Notes: generated by a model from the sequence alone, not told the origin. DNA of 34,615 bases from an uncultured Christensenellaceae bacterium (GCA_910588315.1 CAJUQF010000011.1:1-34615); one strand, 5' to 3'. Counted from the first letter of the stretch, positions 8,567 to 17,484 are shown. Numbers and translations: made by a program.

Positions 8567-8658
8567 AGTTTTTGGATTTCAATCCAAAAACTATCGAATA
8601 TTTAGAAGATTTTGGAATATAATCCAAAAACTATTGACATTTGCCGAGTTTTTGGATA
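8567..8658. promoter_or_regulatory. Repeated operator arms in front of the DUF4143 ATPase
   Basis: AGTTTTTGGATT and AATCCAAAAACT form a perfect inverted repeat at 8567-8592 (2-bp centre). The right arm recurs exactly at 8621-8632, preceded by a degenerate left arm TTTTGGAAT (8610-8618). AGTTTTTGGATA follows at 8647-8658. The last two arms bracket the -35 box, and the final arm reaches into the -10 box. This is a multi-site regulator target; the binding protein is not known. Confidence 0.75.
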
Positions 8659-8662
8659 GAAT
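8634..8662 (+). promoter_or_regulatory. Promoter of the DUF4143 ATPase gene
   Basis: TTGACA (8634-8639), 17-nt spacer, TAGAAT (8657-8662). The transcript would start near 8669, leaving a leader of about 12 nt with the site GAGGTGAT. Confidence 0.85.
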
Positions 8663-8680
8663 ATAATTGCGAGGTGATAT

Positions 8681-9880
8681 ATGGCGTTAATTCAGAGAAA
8701 GGAATATTTGGATAAGCTTATCGCATTTAAGGATAAGAATCTTATCAAGGTAATAACAGGCATAAGACGTTGCGGCAAATCGACGCTTATGGAGATATTC
8801 CAAAATTATTTGCGATCGCAAGGCATTACAGACGATCGGATCGTATCGGTTAATTTCGAAGATTATGATTATGCGGAATTAAGAACACCTGCAAAATTAC
8901 ATGAATACTTGAAAGCGCGGCTCGTAAATGGAAGAATGACATATATATTTCTTGACGAGATCCAACATGTGCAAGATTTTCCGCAAGTAGTGGATAGTTT
9001 GCAATTGCGTGAAAACACCGATATTTATTTGACCGGCTCAAACGCATATATGATGTCGAGCGAGATAGCGACTCTTATATCGGGTAGATATGTGGAAATA
9101 AATATGCTGCCGCTTTCGTTCAAAGAATTTGCGGATAGTTATGACAATGGCAGTCTTAGCGAGAAGTATGTCGATTATGTCACGAACAGCTCTTTCCCGT
9201 ATACTTTGGAACTGCGCAAACACTCACGAGAGATACGGGATTATCTCGAAGCCGTTTATAATACGGTGGTCGTAAAAGACGTATCCAACAGAAAGAAGAT
9301 AAACGACACGCTGATGCTCGAAAGCGTGACTCGATTTATGTTCGATAATATAGGAAATACGTTATCTACAAAAAAAATAGCCGATACCATGACTTCGGTC
9401 GGCAGGAAAATAGACGTAAAAACCGTAGAGAAATATATAAGCGCGCTCGTCGAGAGTTATATACTATATCGCGCGACAAGATATAACGTCAAGGGCAGGC
9501 AATATCTTAAAACACAGGAAAAATATTATGCGGTGGATATCGGATTGCGGTATGTCCTGCTCGGCTCGAGATCCACGGACGTCGGGCATATACTCGAAAA
9601 TGTAATATATCTCGAACTTATACGGCGAGGTTACGATGTTTATATAGGCAAGGTAGATGAATACGAAGTGGACTTTGTGGCTATGAGTTCGACCGGTCCT
9701 ACCTATATTCAAGTGGCGGCAACCGTAAGAGACGAGAAAACTTTGCAAAGAGAGCTTTTGCCGCTTGCGAAAATAAACGATCATTATCCCAAGATGATAT
9801 TGACGCTGGACGAAGATCCGGATGCGGATTACGACGGTATACGCCGCACCAATGCATATAAATGGTTGATCTATAAATAA
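8681..9880 (+). CDS. AAA_14/DUF4143 ATP-binding protein
   Basis: 399 residues, the usual length of this family. The N-terminal AAA_14 domain has Walker A GIRRCGKST (~28-36), Walker B YIFLDEIQHV (~86-95), sensor LTGSNAYM and arginine-rich ISGRY. The C-terminal DUF4143 part (about 200-399) contains a PD-(D/E)xK-like pattern (EVDFVA ... YIQVA) that may be a degenerate or active nuclease fold. Members are common in gut Bacillota and Bacteroidota as scattered single genes of unclear role; a defence or toxin-like role has been suspected but is not established. It starts after GAGGTGAT and has its own operator-framed promoter. Its stop lies one base from the convergent stop of the ArsR-type gene, with no terminator between. 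Confidence 0.93.
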   Translation: MALIQRKEYLDKLIAFKDKNLIKVITGIRRCGKSTLMEIFQNYLRSQGITDDRIVSVNFEDYDYAELRTPAKLHEYLKARLVNGRMTYIFLDEIQHVQDFPQVVDSLQLRENTDIYLTGSNAYMMSSEIATLISGRYVEINMLPLSFKEFADSYDNGSLSEKYVDYVTNSSFPYTLELRKHSREIRDYLEAVYNTVVVKDVSNRKKINDTLMLESVTRFMFDNIGNTLSTKKIADTMTSVGRKIDVKTVEKYISALVESYILYRATRYNVKGRQYLKTQEKYYAVDIGLRYVLLGSRSTDVGHILENVIYLELIRRGYDVYIGKVDEYEVDFVAMSSTGPTYIQVAATVRDEKTLQRELLPLAKINDHYPKMILTLDEDPDADYDGIRRTNAYKWLIYK

Positions 9881-9881
9881 T

Positions 9882-10868
9882 TTACTTTCCCGAACTGCGT
9901 TTTATGCGCGAGTAAACGGCGTTAAAGACGATATGCTGGGCGTAATCGCCGAATCGGTTGCCGAATATATTGAATCCGCCGATATTGGCGGCAGTGTTTT
10001 TAACGCCTATTTTCAATGTGATACGATTGCCGGACGACAGCGAAAGTGCGTCGATATTAACTTTTTTATTGACGCACTTCTCGTTGAGAAAAACACCGCC
10101 CGTACGCACGGATACGGTCGTCATCAATCCGTACTTGGTGCTTTCCGCGTACCACCAGCTCGGCGTATATTTGCCGTACCGGTCGCCGAAGTCGCCGGGG
10201 CAAGTATAAGTACACAGTTCTTTATCGTTTATCCAGAACGTTATGTCGCTCGGATAAGACTGATTATAACCCGTCGCTTCTGAACATAGTTCGAGCGAAA
10301 AGTTTATCTCGGCGACCTTGCCTTTGTCGACAAAGTCGTTAGGCAGAGCGTAAGTAACGAAACCCGCGCCGTTGGTCCAAATCAATTGGGCGTTTTTTCG
10401 CACCGGAGAAAACATCTTTTTCTGTTCGCATTCCACCAGCATTTCGGTTTCGGACGCTATGCCGCAACGTTTATTGAACTCGGCGTCTATAAAGTCGCCG
10501 ATGTTTATTTCCGTGCTGTACGGTTCCGGCAAGTCGCTGTTTTGCTTGCGGGTATCTTTCATCAGAATGGTGATCTCCGGGAAAGTATACGTGTAGTATT
10601 TAAGCGTGCTGTTGCTCTTTGACGTATAGTCCACGCCAATGAGATGCGCTTCCTGCAAAACTTTCAGATGGAACGCTACCGACGATATAGGCATGTCGAG
10701 TTTTGCCGCGATATCGGACAGCAGCAGCGGCTTTTCGTACAGTAGATTGATTATCTCTATTCGCGCCGGCGCATAGATGGCTCTGCCGAGCAGCGCAAGT
10801 CTGTTGTAGTCGTCCGGATCCGATATATCGAGTATACATTTATTGTTTTCGATCTTGATATTGTCCAT
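9882..10868 (-). CDS. ArsR-type winged-helix regulator with a C-terminal sensor-like domain
   Basis: 328 residues, about three times a plain ArsR protein. Residues ~20-95 form the winged helix (LGRAIYAPARIEIINLLYEK, LLLSDIAAKLDMPISSVAFH, LKVLQEAHLIGV). The C-terminal ~190 residues are strand-rich with many aromatics (ITFWINDKELCTYTCPGDFG, YTPSWWYAEST) and resemble a jelly-roll carbohydrate-binding fold rather than a metal site; that is inference. It lacks a CxC arsenic/metal-box pattern. Such long ArsR-like regulators often sit by glycoside hydrolase genes, and here the gene diverges from the GH36 gene 130 bp away. AGGAAAA precedes the start. The palindrome in its own -10 region suggests autorepression. 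Confidence 0.85.
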   Translation of the reverse strand: MDNIKIENNKCILDISDPDDYNRLALLGRAIYAPARIEIINLLYEKPLLLSDIAAKLDMPISSVAFHLKVLQEAHLIGVDYTSKSNSTLKYYTYTFPEITILMKDTRKQNSDLPEPYSTEINIGDFIDAEFNKRCGIASETEMLVECEQKKMFSPVRKNAQLIWTNGAGFVTYALPNDFVDKGKVAEINFSLELCSEATGYNQSYPSDITFWINDKELCTYTCPGDFGDRYGKYTPSWWYAESTKYGLMTTVSVRTGGVFLNEKCVNKKVNIDALSLSSGNRITLKIGVKNTAANIGGFNIFGNRFGDYAQHIVFNAVYSRIKRSSGK

Positions 10869-10889
10869 TGCGTTTTCCTAAAAAATATC

Positions 10890-10908
10890 GTTACAAGATT
10901 ATTGTAAC
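10890..10908. promoter_or_regulatory. Operator palindrome between the ArsR-type regulator and GH36 genes
   Basis: GTTACAA and TTGTAAC are perfect 7-bp arms around GATTA. The site covers the -10 box of the regulator's promoter and lies ~90 bp upstream of the GH36 gene. It is the likely binding site of the ArsR-type protein, inferred from position. Confidence 0.65.
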
Positions 10909-10929
10909 ACAATCGATGTGATTTTGCAA
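10901..10929 (-). promoter_or_regulatory. Promoter of the ArsR-type regulator
   Basis: Read on the reverse strand: TTGCAA (10929-10924), 17-nt spacer, TACAAT (10906-10901). The leader is about 25 nt and carries AGGAAAA. For the divergent GH36 gene only a weak -10 candidate, TATGCT at 10963-10968, is visible. Confidence 0.75.
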
Positions 10930-10997
10930 GATTTTCATATAGCTTTAAGCGCAAATGTGTGTTATGCTGTAAGTAATCATGAAATTACGAGGTGTAA

Positions 10998-13900
10998 ATG
11001 AAGATCGAAAAACTTACGGCATTCGCCGCGGCGTTTGTCATGTGCTTTATGGGCGTAACCGCGTGTGCGTCCGCGCCCGATCAAAGCGGTAAAGGCGACG
11101 GTATGAAAGACCCGGAAATCGAAAAACCGATAGAGCCTGCGCCTGCTGTCATAACGTCGTCCGATTACGTCAAAAAGTATTCGGATAACGACGCCATGGA
11201 TGCCTGGCTAAAAGAATACATAACCGACGTCGACGCGCCGCCCGTATCGTTCGGGATCGGGAGCATGCTGTCTTCCGAACTCGATTGGGTAAAAACCGTG
11301 GGAGAGACTCGGCGTGAAGTGTATTTCGAAAACGAAACGCCGAGCGAGAGACTGTTCAAAACCATAGGGTATTATTGCGATGACGCGAAAATCGAAGTGG
11401 TATTGGAACTTTCGCAGTATACCGATTATCCCATTGTGGAATACGAAGCTTGCATAAATAATCTTTCGGACGGCAATTCGCCTCGTATACGCGAGCTGTC
11501 GTCGTTCGACGCGGAAATACAGACCGACGACGGCGAGTATTTCCTGCATACCAACCGCGGCAGCGAATGCACGCATTTCGACTTCGAGCCGTTGTCGTAT
11601 AAGCTCAACGACAAGCGGTATTTCGAGGTCACGACGGGCAAATCGACGTCTACGTACGTACCGTTTTTCAATCTCGAAAATCGAACGATAAGGAACGGGC
11701 GCATTGCCATACTCAATTGGCAGGGCAATTGGACCGCCGATTTCAGACGCACGGAAACGGGCGTGAGTTTGCGCGCGGGACAGTGGAACACCGATCTCGT
11801 TTTGCGCAAGGGCGAGAATATGCGTTTTCCCGGCGCGGCGTTGATCTTTTACAAGGGCAATCGCATGAACGGGCAAAACGTTTATCGCAGATGGCTGTAC
11901 AATTGTAATCTGTTCAGATACCAGAACAAGCATATGAAGTCCACGAACATTTTGGTAGGCTCGGAGCTTACTTCGGAAGTCGGCGATCTTGCCGGCATAC
12001 AGAGATACGTGGATTTCGGATTGAACGATCTTATCGACAAATTCAATATCGACGCCGGCTGGTATCCGATGGACAACAGCGATTGGTGGCACTCGACCGG
12101 CGATTGGTATGCAGACGAAGTTCGATATCCCAACGGACTCAAGCCGGTTGCGGACGCGGCGCACAAAGCCGGCATCGAGCTTGCCGTGTGGTTCGAACCC
12201 GAGCGTATTATGATAGACAGCGCGGCGGCGGAAGCGCTCGGAGATAGGATCATCGCGCTCGACGGTAATTTCAAGTATGCGACAGGGCAGACGACAAACC
12301 TTTTGGACGGCGGCTCCGTGCTGGTCGACTATTCGGATCCGACGGCGGTCGAATATATCGTAAATCTTTTGAATTCGAAGATCGACGAGTATCATATCGA
12401 CCAATACAGACAGGACTTTAATACCGACCCCGCGGCATTCTTTGTCGAGAAAGACGTTCACGACGCCGAAGTGATGAATATACCGCGCAAAGGCTATACC
12501 GAAAATCATTATTGTACGGGCTATCTCGACGTTTACGCGGGGATACTCGAAGAGCATCCGGATATGTATATCGACGCATGCGCGGCGGGCGGACGGCGCA
12601 ACGATCTTGAAACAATGCGTTACTCGTTCATGCACACGCGCTCGGACAATTGGGGCGACGTCGAGAGCGCGCAGTTGCAGACCTACGGCAGTTCGATGTG
12701 GTTCATGTATTGGGGTACGGGATTTTCGTCCGCCGATTACAACGATTACGACGTGCGTTCGCATATAGGCAACAGCATAGGCGTGGGCGTATCGGATAAA
12801 ACGCAGGCGTACAGACTCGCGGACGCGCTTACCGATTGGAAACATTTTGCGGAATACTTGTTCTACGATTACTATCCGCTGTCGGCTTACGCAGGCTCGT
12901 CGCGCGAAACGATGACGCTTCAGTACGACAGTCCGGAGCTCGGCAAAGGCATGACGGTGAGTTACTTCCGCAAAAGCGATACCGTAAAACCGAAGTTGAA
13001 AGGACTCGATCCCAATGCGAAATACGAGATCCGGGATTACGACAATCCCGTTTACAGACGGTATACGCTTACGGGCGCGCAGCTTATGAGCGGTTTCGAG
13101 ATATCGAGTGCGGCGGGATCGGCGCGTGTTTTCGAGTATAAGCTCGCCGAGGGCAGCAGTAATCTCGAATTCCAAAAAGCGCCGTACGATCCGTCGATCG
13201 AGGACGAATATTCCGCCGCGACAAAGCTTGAGGATGTGGGCGTACCCGCACCGAGCGCGCAGTTCGTCGACGTAATGGCGGACGGGTATCTGTCGGCGCG
13301 AAACAATTTGATCGGCAACGATAAGATCGAGTTCATCGGCGCGGACGCTTTTACCGCCGGCACGGTGTACGCGATAAGCAAGAATATCTACGACGAAATA
13401 ATAACTACCGGCAAGACCGTAGACGGCTGGAAACTCGTTGATAAAAACAGAATATTCATTATCGGCAGTAACGACGCGCTGTATTCTTTTAATACTTGGA
13501 GCGATACGCGTTTCCAAAATTTACAACCGCTCGTAAAAGAGATAAACGGCAAATATTTCCTGTGGCTGTACGGATTTTGCGCGTTTACCGACGCCGACGG
13601 GCAATGGACGGATTCCGGCGCGAAAGCGATAGCATACGATAAAAGGTCCGGCGGCAGAGGCAGAGCCGACATCTCGATACGCATAGAGAACAATGCACGC
13701 ATTACTTTCGTAAAGCCGGAAAACGACGGCGCCGATAAGATATACAGGATTGACGAACAGATCTATTCGAGTATAGTTTATACCGGTAAAGGAGTTAAAG
13801 TCGGCGAAAGGATAATGTATCAAGCCGATCCCGATAAGATAGGATTCTCGTCCGACGTAAATAAGGTCGCGCCCGTCGACTTCGATACGAGCATAAACAC

Positions 13901-14096
13901 GACCATGCTTTCCGAAATGGATTACTTCGGCGGCGGGATATTCGCTTATACGGAGAACGGCGAGTACTATATGTATATAATGTCGGCTGTGGAGATAAGA
14001 CTGCCTGTCGCCTGTGCCGCTAACGTACCGCGCGCCATGCTGGTTTGGGTGGACGGCAACGGCGTGAAACACGCTATAAGTTTTATGTACCCGTAA
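10998..14096 (+). CDS. Secreted GH36 alpha-galactosidase-like lipoprotein
   Basis: 1032 residues. The N-terminus is a lipoprotein signal (basic start, hydrophobic core, GVTAC with the lipidated Cys at ~23), so the enzyme should be anchored outside the cell. An N-terminal beta-supersandwich is followed by a GH36 barrel: NIDAGWYPMD, LAVWFEPERI, YRQDFN with the probable nucleophile Asp473, YIDACAAGGRRND, and HTRSDNWGD with the probable acid/base Asp550. Activity on alpha-galactosides is the likeliest; other GH36 specificities remain possible. The last ~270 residues (from ~765) are not part of known GH36 enzymes. They hold two related units, near GTVYAISKNIYDE and DKIYRIDEQIYSS, shared with the next gene. 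It is probably co-transcribed with that gene (49-bp gap) and controlled by the divergent ArsR-type regulator. Confidence 0.9.
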   Translation: MKIEKLTAFAAAFVMCFMGVTACASAPDQSGKGDGMKDPEIEKPIEPAPAVITSSDYVKKYSDNDAMDAWLKEYITDVDAPPVSFGIGSMLSSELDWVKTVGETRREVYFENETPSERLFKTIGYYCDDAKIEVVLELSQYTDYPIVEYEACINNLSDGNSPRIRELSSFDAEIQTDDGEYFLHTNRGSECTHFDFEPLSYKLNDKRYFEVTTGKSTSTYVPFFNLENRTIRNGRIAILNWQGNWTADFRRTETGVSLRAGQWNTDLVLRKGENMRFPGAALIFYKGNRMNGQNVYRRWLYNCNLFRYQNKHMKSTNILVGSELTSEVGDLAGIQRYVDFGLNDLIDKFNIDAGWYPMDNSDWWHSTGDWYADEVRYPNGLKPVADAAHKAGIELAVWFEPERIMIDSAAAEALGDRIIALDGNFKYATGQTTNLLDGGSVLVDYSDPTAVEYIVNLLNSKIDEYHIDQYRQDFNTDPAAFFVEKDVHDAEVMNIPRKGYTENHYCTGYLDVYAGILEEHPDMYIDACAAGGRRNDLETMRYSFMHTRSDNWGDVESAQLQTYGSSMWFMYWGTGFSSADYNDYDVRSHIGNSIGVGVSDKTQAYRLADALTDWKHFAEYLFYDYYPLSAYAGSSRETMTLQYDSPELGKGMTVSYFRKSDTVKPKLKGLDPNAKYEIRDYDNPVYRRYTLTGAQLMSGFEISSAAGSARVFEYKLAEGSSNLEFQKAPYDPSIEDEYSAATKLEDVGVPAPSAQFVDVMADGYLSARNNLIGNDKIEFIGADAFTAGTVYAISKNIYDEIITTGKTVDGWKLVDKNRIFIIGSNDALYSFNTWSDTRFQNLQPLVKEINGKYFLWLYGFCAFTDADGQWTDSGAKAIAYDKRSGGRGRADISIRIENNARITFVKPENDGADKIYRIDEQIYSSIVYTGKGVKVGERIMYQADPDKIGFSSDVNKVAPVDFDTSINTTMLSEMDYFGGGIFAYTENGEYYMYIMSAVEIRLPVACAANVPRAMLVWVDGNGVKHAISFMYP

Positions 14097-14145
14097 CGCA
14101 GAGTTCGGTGCACCGATAAACGCGAAAATACAAGGAATAATTATT

Positions 14146-17100
14146 ATGAAATATAAATCAGGTTTGATGATATTGACCGTAGCCGCATTGGGCGCGTTTG
14201 CGCTGTGTGCGTGCGGTCAGCCGCAAAACGACAGCGACGACGATAATATCGATATAACGCTCGATAAAACACAGGTATCGCTCGATCTTTACGATATCGC
14301 CGAAATAAACGTTGCGGGCAATCAAGGCGGCGTATCATGGTCGACGGATAACGCCGACGTTGCGACTGTCGATAGCGACGGACGTATTGCGGCGGTGGGC
14401 GAAGGCAGTTGTTACATAATCGCCGCCGACGGCGACGGCAGTACGGGAAAATGCAAGGTGACCGTGACAGATTCGGGCGCGCGGCCGGAGCTTACGCTCA
14501 ATTTCGATTCGCTCGAAATAGGTAAGGGCGTGGAGCAAAATCTACAGTGTACTCTTTCTTATAAGGACGCCATGCAAAGCGACTTCACGGTCAAGTACCG
14601 CTCCGGCGATTATACTGTCGCCGCAGTGTATGCGGACGGTCGCGTGAGCGGCGGCAGGCTCGGAGAGACGACGGTGACGGCGGTTGCTACTTGGCGCGAC
14701 AGAACGGTGGAGGAGACTCTGCCCGTCACGGTCAAGTCCGTCGAATTGAACGAAAAAGCGGCAACGCTCGATATGTACGACGAACTGAAATTGACCGCTC
14801 TCGCGAAAGACAAGACCGGCGTACTTGAAGACGCGCAATACGAGTGGTCGTCGGGCGACGAAGATGTTGCCGTCGTAGATAACGGCAAGGTCACGCCGTG
14901 CGGCGAAGGCGAGACCGATATAAAAGTCAAGATCTCGGACAATGTATATTCGACGTGCAGAGTGACGGTGCATGATTCGGGCGCGCGTCCCGAACTCAAT
15001 ATTTCGAATACCGATTTGACGTTTAACTTAAACGGTGAAAAGACCGTTACCGCCGCGCTCATGTATAAGGGTAAACGTTGCGCCGACGCGCAGATCGTGT
15101 TTACTCCCGAAAACGACGATATAGTATCGGTTGACAAAAACGGCAAGATAACGATGATCGATTACGGCAGTACGAAAGTAACGGTGAGTACGACTTGGCG
15201 CGGCAAGGAATATACAGAGGATATATCTGTGGTTTGCGCGTCGCTCGTTATGGACAAAACGTCGCTCACGCTCGACAGATACGAAGAGGATATTTTGACG
15301 CCGTCATATCGCGGCAATACGGGTAGCGCCATAACCGAAACGCTTACTTGGGCAACGAGCAACGCGGCTGTCGTTACGGTAGATAACGGCAAGCTGTCGG
15401 TCGTAGGTATCGGTAGCGCCGATATAACGGTAAGCGCGCCGGACGGAACGAAGGCGACATGCAAAGTGACGGTGCATGATTCGGGCGCGCGTCCCGAACT
15501 CGAGCTGTCGAGTACCGACTTGACGTTTAATATAAACGGCGAAAAGACAGTCGACGCTTCGCTAATGTATAAAGGCAAAAAGTATAATGACGTAAAAATA
15601 GAGTTTGCGCCCGTCAACGGCGATATCGTATCGGTAGATAACAGCGGCAAAATAACCATGACGGGCTACGGCAGTACGACGGTTACGGCGAGCGCGACCT
15701 GGCGCGGCATGACGCTTTCGAAAGATATCGCCGTGCTGTGCGCGTCGCTCGTTATGGACAGAACGACGCTCACGCTCGACAGATACGATGAGGATGTATT
15801 GTCGCCGTCATATCGCGGCAATACGGGCAACGCCATAACCGAAACGCTTACTTGGGGCTCGAGCAACGCGGCTGTCGTTACGGTCGATAACGGCAAACTG
15901 TCGGTCGTAGGTATCGGCAGCGCCGATATAACGGTGAGCGCGCCGGACGGAACGAAAGCGACATGCAAAGTGACGGTCGAGGATTCGGGTGAGCGTCCCG
16001 TTCTCACGCTCGACGAATTGCCGACGCTATTGGAAAAGGGCAACCGGGTCGTCGTCTCGGGATATGTGACTTATAAAGACGTAGTGTACGATTCGATAAC
16101 GCTCGAGTGTACGTCCGATTCTTCGGCGCTGTCTGTTGCGGGCGACGTAATGACGGGCGTTTGGTACGGCGACGCAAACTTCAAAGCCGCAGTGACATGG
16201 CGCACCGCGTCGTTGGAAAAGACGAGCAAGATAACCGTATACGCCGAGTATTTCAATCCCATGTCCGACGATATATTGACGGCGAAATGGAATGAACTCG
16301 GTCTTGCAGCCGATCCCGACGTGCGCAGACTCGAATTCGTGACTGCCGACTATAGAAGCACGGGCGCGGTGTATGCGATAAGCAAAAGCGTTTACGACGG
16401 AATGTGTCTCATATCGCTCGACAGTATCCAAAACGCCGAGCAAGCCGGTATCGTAAAAGAAACCGACATCGTTTACGGCTGGCACGCGATAGACCCGTAT
16501 AAATTGGGACTTTTCCTTAATACCTGGTATGATATGGGCAAGCAGTGGGGTACGTCGGCATTCAGGATCCAACCCATGATAAAAGAAATAGAGGGATGTT
16601 ATTTCTTGTGGATGGGTAACTGTTTGACTTTCAGCGATCCGCACGACGGCGGATGGAACGACGAGTCATGCACTCAAATATATTGGGTCCGTCCGGAAGG
16701 TTTGGCGAACGAGGATATAGCGCCTATCAAGTTTATCGTGGAGATAGATAATCATATAAAGATACAAAAACCGATTGCAGACGGCGCCGGTACCGGCTTG
16801 ATATATGAAATAACGGAAAATATCTACGGTACGTTCAAGTATACAGGCGAAACGCTTATAGAAAACGGCGTAGAATATAAACGGATAGCGGATGACAGTA
16901 TCGGGTTGTTTACCGATTGGGGCAAAGCTCAGTATTACGATTGCGATATACTTGCCAAAGCGAACGGATATGACAGCTTTGCCGATTTCCAAGAGGCGAG
17001 CGCATACGCAGGTTACGACGCCGCAACGGGCAAATGCTATCTTTGGTTTAAGTCGTTTGATAAATTCACGATAAGCATACCCAATAATATCGATAACATC

Positions 17101-17178
17101 GATAAACGGTCCACTCTCGTTTGGACGAGCGTCGACGGCAAGAAGTGCGAGCATACGGTACGCACGAACGTCGGATAA
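14146..17178 (+). CDS. Multi-Ig-like (BIG2) surface lipoprotein
   Basis: 1010 residues. The signal peptide ends in ALCAC (lipobox), indicating a lipid-anchored surface protein. Residues ~36-705 contain eight Ig-like domains of bacterial BIG2 style in two alternating types: one with W-S-x-x-N/D-x-x-V-x-V-D-x-G (for example LTWATSNAAVVTVDNGKL) and one with VSVDxxGKITM...YGSTxVTxxxTWRG. Three domain pairs are encoded by exact 504-bp tandem units. From ~705 to the end follows the same twin module as at the C-terminus of the GH36 neighbour (GAVYAISKSVYDG, GLIYEITENIYGT, CYFLWMG). There is no catalytic motif. A role as a glycan-binding or scaffold partner of the GH36 enzyme is inferred. Start: AAGGAAT precedes ATG 14146. 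Confidence 0.88.
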   Translation: MKYKSGLMILTVAALGAFALCACGQPQNDSDDDNIDITLDKTQVSLDLYDIAEINVAGNQGGVSWSTDNADVATVDSDGRIAAVGEGSCYIIAADGDGSTGKCKVTVTDSGARPELTLNFDSLEIGKGVEQNLQCTLSYKDAMQSDFTVKYRSGDYTVAAVYADGRVSGGRLGETTVTAVATWRDRTVEETLPVTVKSVELNEKAATLDMYDELKLTALAKDKTGVLEDAQYEWSSGDEDVAVVDNGKVTPCGEGETDIKVKISDNVYSTCRVTVHDSGARPELNISNTDLTFNLNGEKTVTAALMYKGKRCADAQIVFTPENDDIVSVDKNGKITMIDYGSTKVTVSTTWRGKEYTEDISVVCASLVMDKTSLTLDRYEEDILTPSYRGNTGSAITETLTWATSNAAVVTVDNGKLSVVGIGSADITVSAPDGTKATCKVTVHDSGARPELELSSTDLTFNINGEKTVDASLMYKGKKYNDVKIEFAPVNGDIVSVDNSGKITMTGYGSTTVTASATWRGMTLSKDIAVLCASLVMDRTTLTLDRYDEDVLSPSYRGNTGNAITETLTWGSSNAAVVTVDNGKLSVVGIGSADITVSAPDGTKATCKVTVEDSGERPVLTLDELPTLLEKGNRVVVSGYVTYKDVVYDSITLECTSDSSALSVAGDVMTGVWYGDANFKAAVTWRTASLEKTSKITVYAEYFNPMSDDILTAKWNELGLAADPDVRRLEFVTADYRSTGAVYAISKSVYDGMCLISLDSIQNAEQAGIVKETDIVYGWHAIDPYKLGLFLNTWYDMGKQWGTSAFRIQPMIKEIEGCYFLWMGNCLTFSDPHDGGWNDESCTQIYWVRPEGLANEDIAPIKFIVEIDNHIKIQKPIADGAGTGLIYEITENIYGTFKYTGETLIENGVEYKRIADDSIGLFTDWGKAQYYDCDILAKANGYDSFADFQEASAYAGYDAATGKCYLWFKSFDKFTISIPNNIDNIDKRSTLVWTSVDGKKCEHTVRTNVG
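14470..15981 (+). repeat. Three tandem 504-bp coding repeats
   Basis: The boundary sequence GATTCGGG(C/T)GXGCG recurs at 14470, 14974, 15478 and 15982, always 504 bp (168 codons) apart. Units 2 and 3 (14974-15477, 15478-15981) are nearly identical over long stretches, for example the segment encoding VTVDNGKLSVVGIGSADITV; unit 1 is more diverged. Each unit encodes one pair of Ig-like domains, so copy number can change by recombination without shifting the frame. Confidence 0.9.
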
Positions 17179-17229
17179 AACTCATATAATACATGGCGAA
17201 TGTTCATGTAAACATATACATCGTATTTG

Positions 17230-17272
17230 TTGCCGCAGCTAAACGAAAAACGTTTTACCGCGGCAATTTTTT
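17230..17272 (+). terminator. Terminator of the GH36/Ig-like operon
   Basis: Outer stem TTGCCGC / GCGGCAA with an inner AAACG / CGTTT stem, followed directly by six T residues. Confidence 0.8.
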
Positions 17273-17343
17273 CGTCTATGAGTAACGAACGAAAAAGTTT
17301 AAATATGGCGAATAAGCAATAAAACGAATCACAACAAAACGTT

Positions 17344-17484
17344 TAAAGTTTTCTTGCTTACTTTTTTTCAAAAGCGGCGTAATGAATAATGAACGTAAAA
17401 GCGAAACCGGAAAAGCAGGCAATAATGAAAGTGGTATAAAACGCATAAAGTTTTCTTGCTTACTTCTTTTTCAAAAGAAGTAAG
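17344..17484. repeat. Direct repeat pair and palindrome upstream of the helicase gene
   Basis: TAAAGTTTTCTTGCTTACTT followed by a T-run and CAAAAG occurs at 17344-17374 and 17446-17477, with one single-base difference. The second copy extends into a perfect inverted repeat (17459-17484): CTTACTTCTTTT, TC, AAAAGAAGTAAG. It abuts the -35 box. The rest of 17273-17520 holds no gene I can support. Confidence 0.75.

Noticed and set aside
11208..13517. A 769-codon open frame antisense to the GH36 gene, and similar long antisense frames inside the amylase (32761-33720), malF (29770-30657) and HtrA (19466-20548) genes.
   Set aside because: The sense strands carry clear family motifs with starts, and the antisense products look arginine/tyrosine-rich and non-natural.
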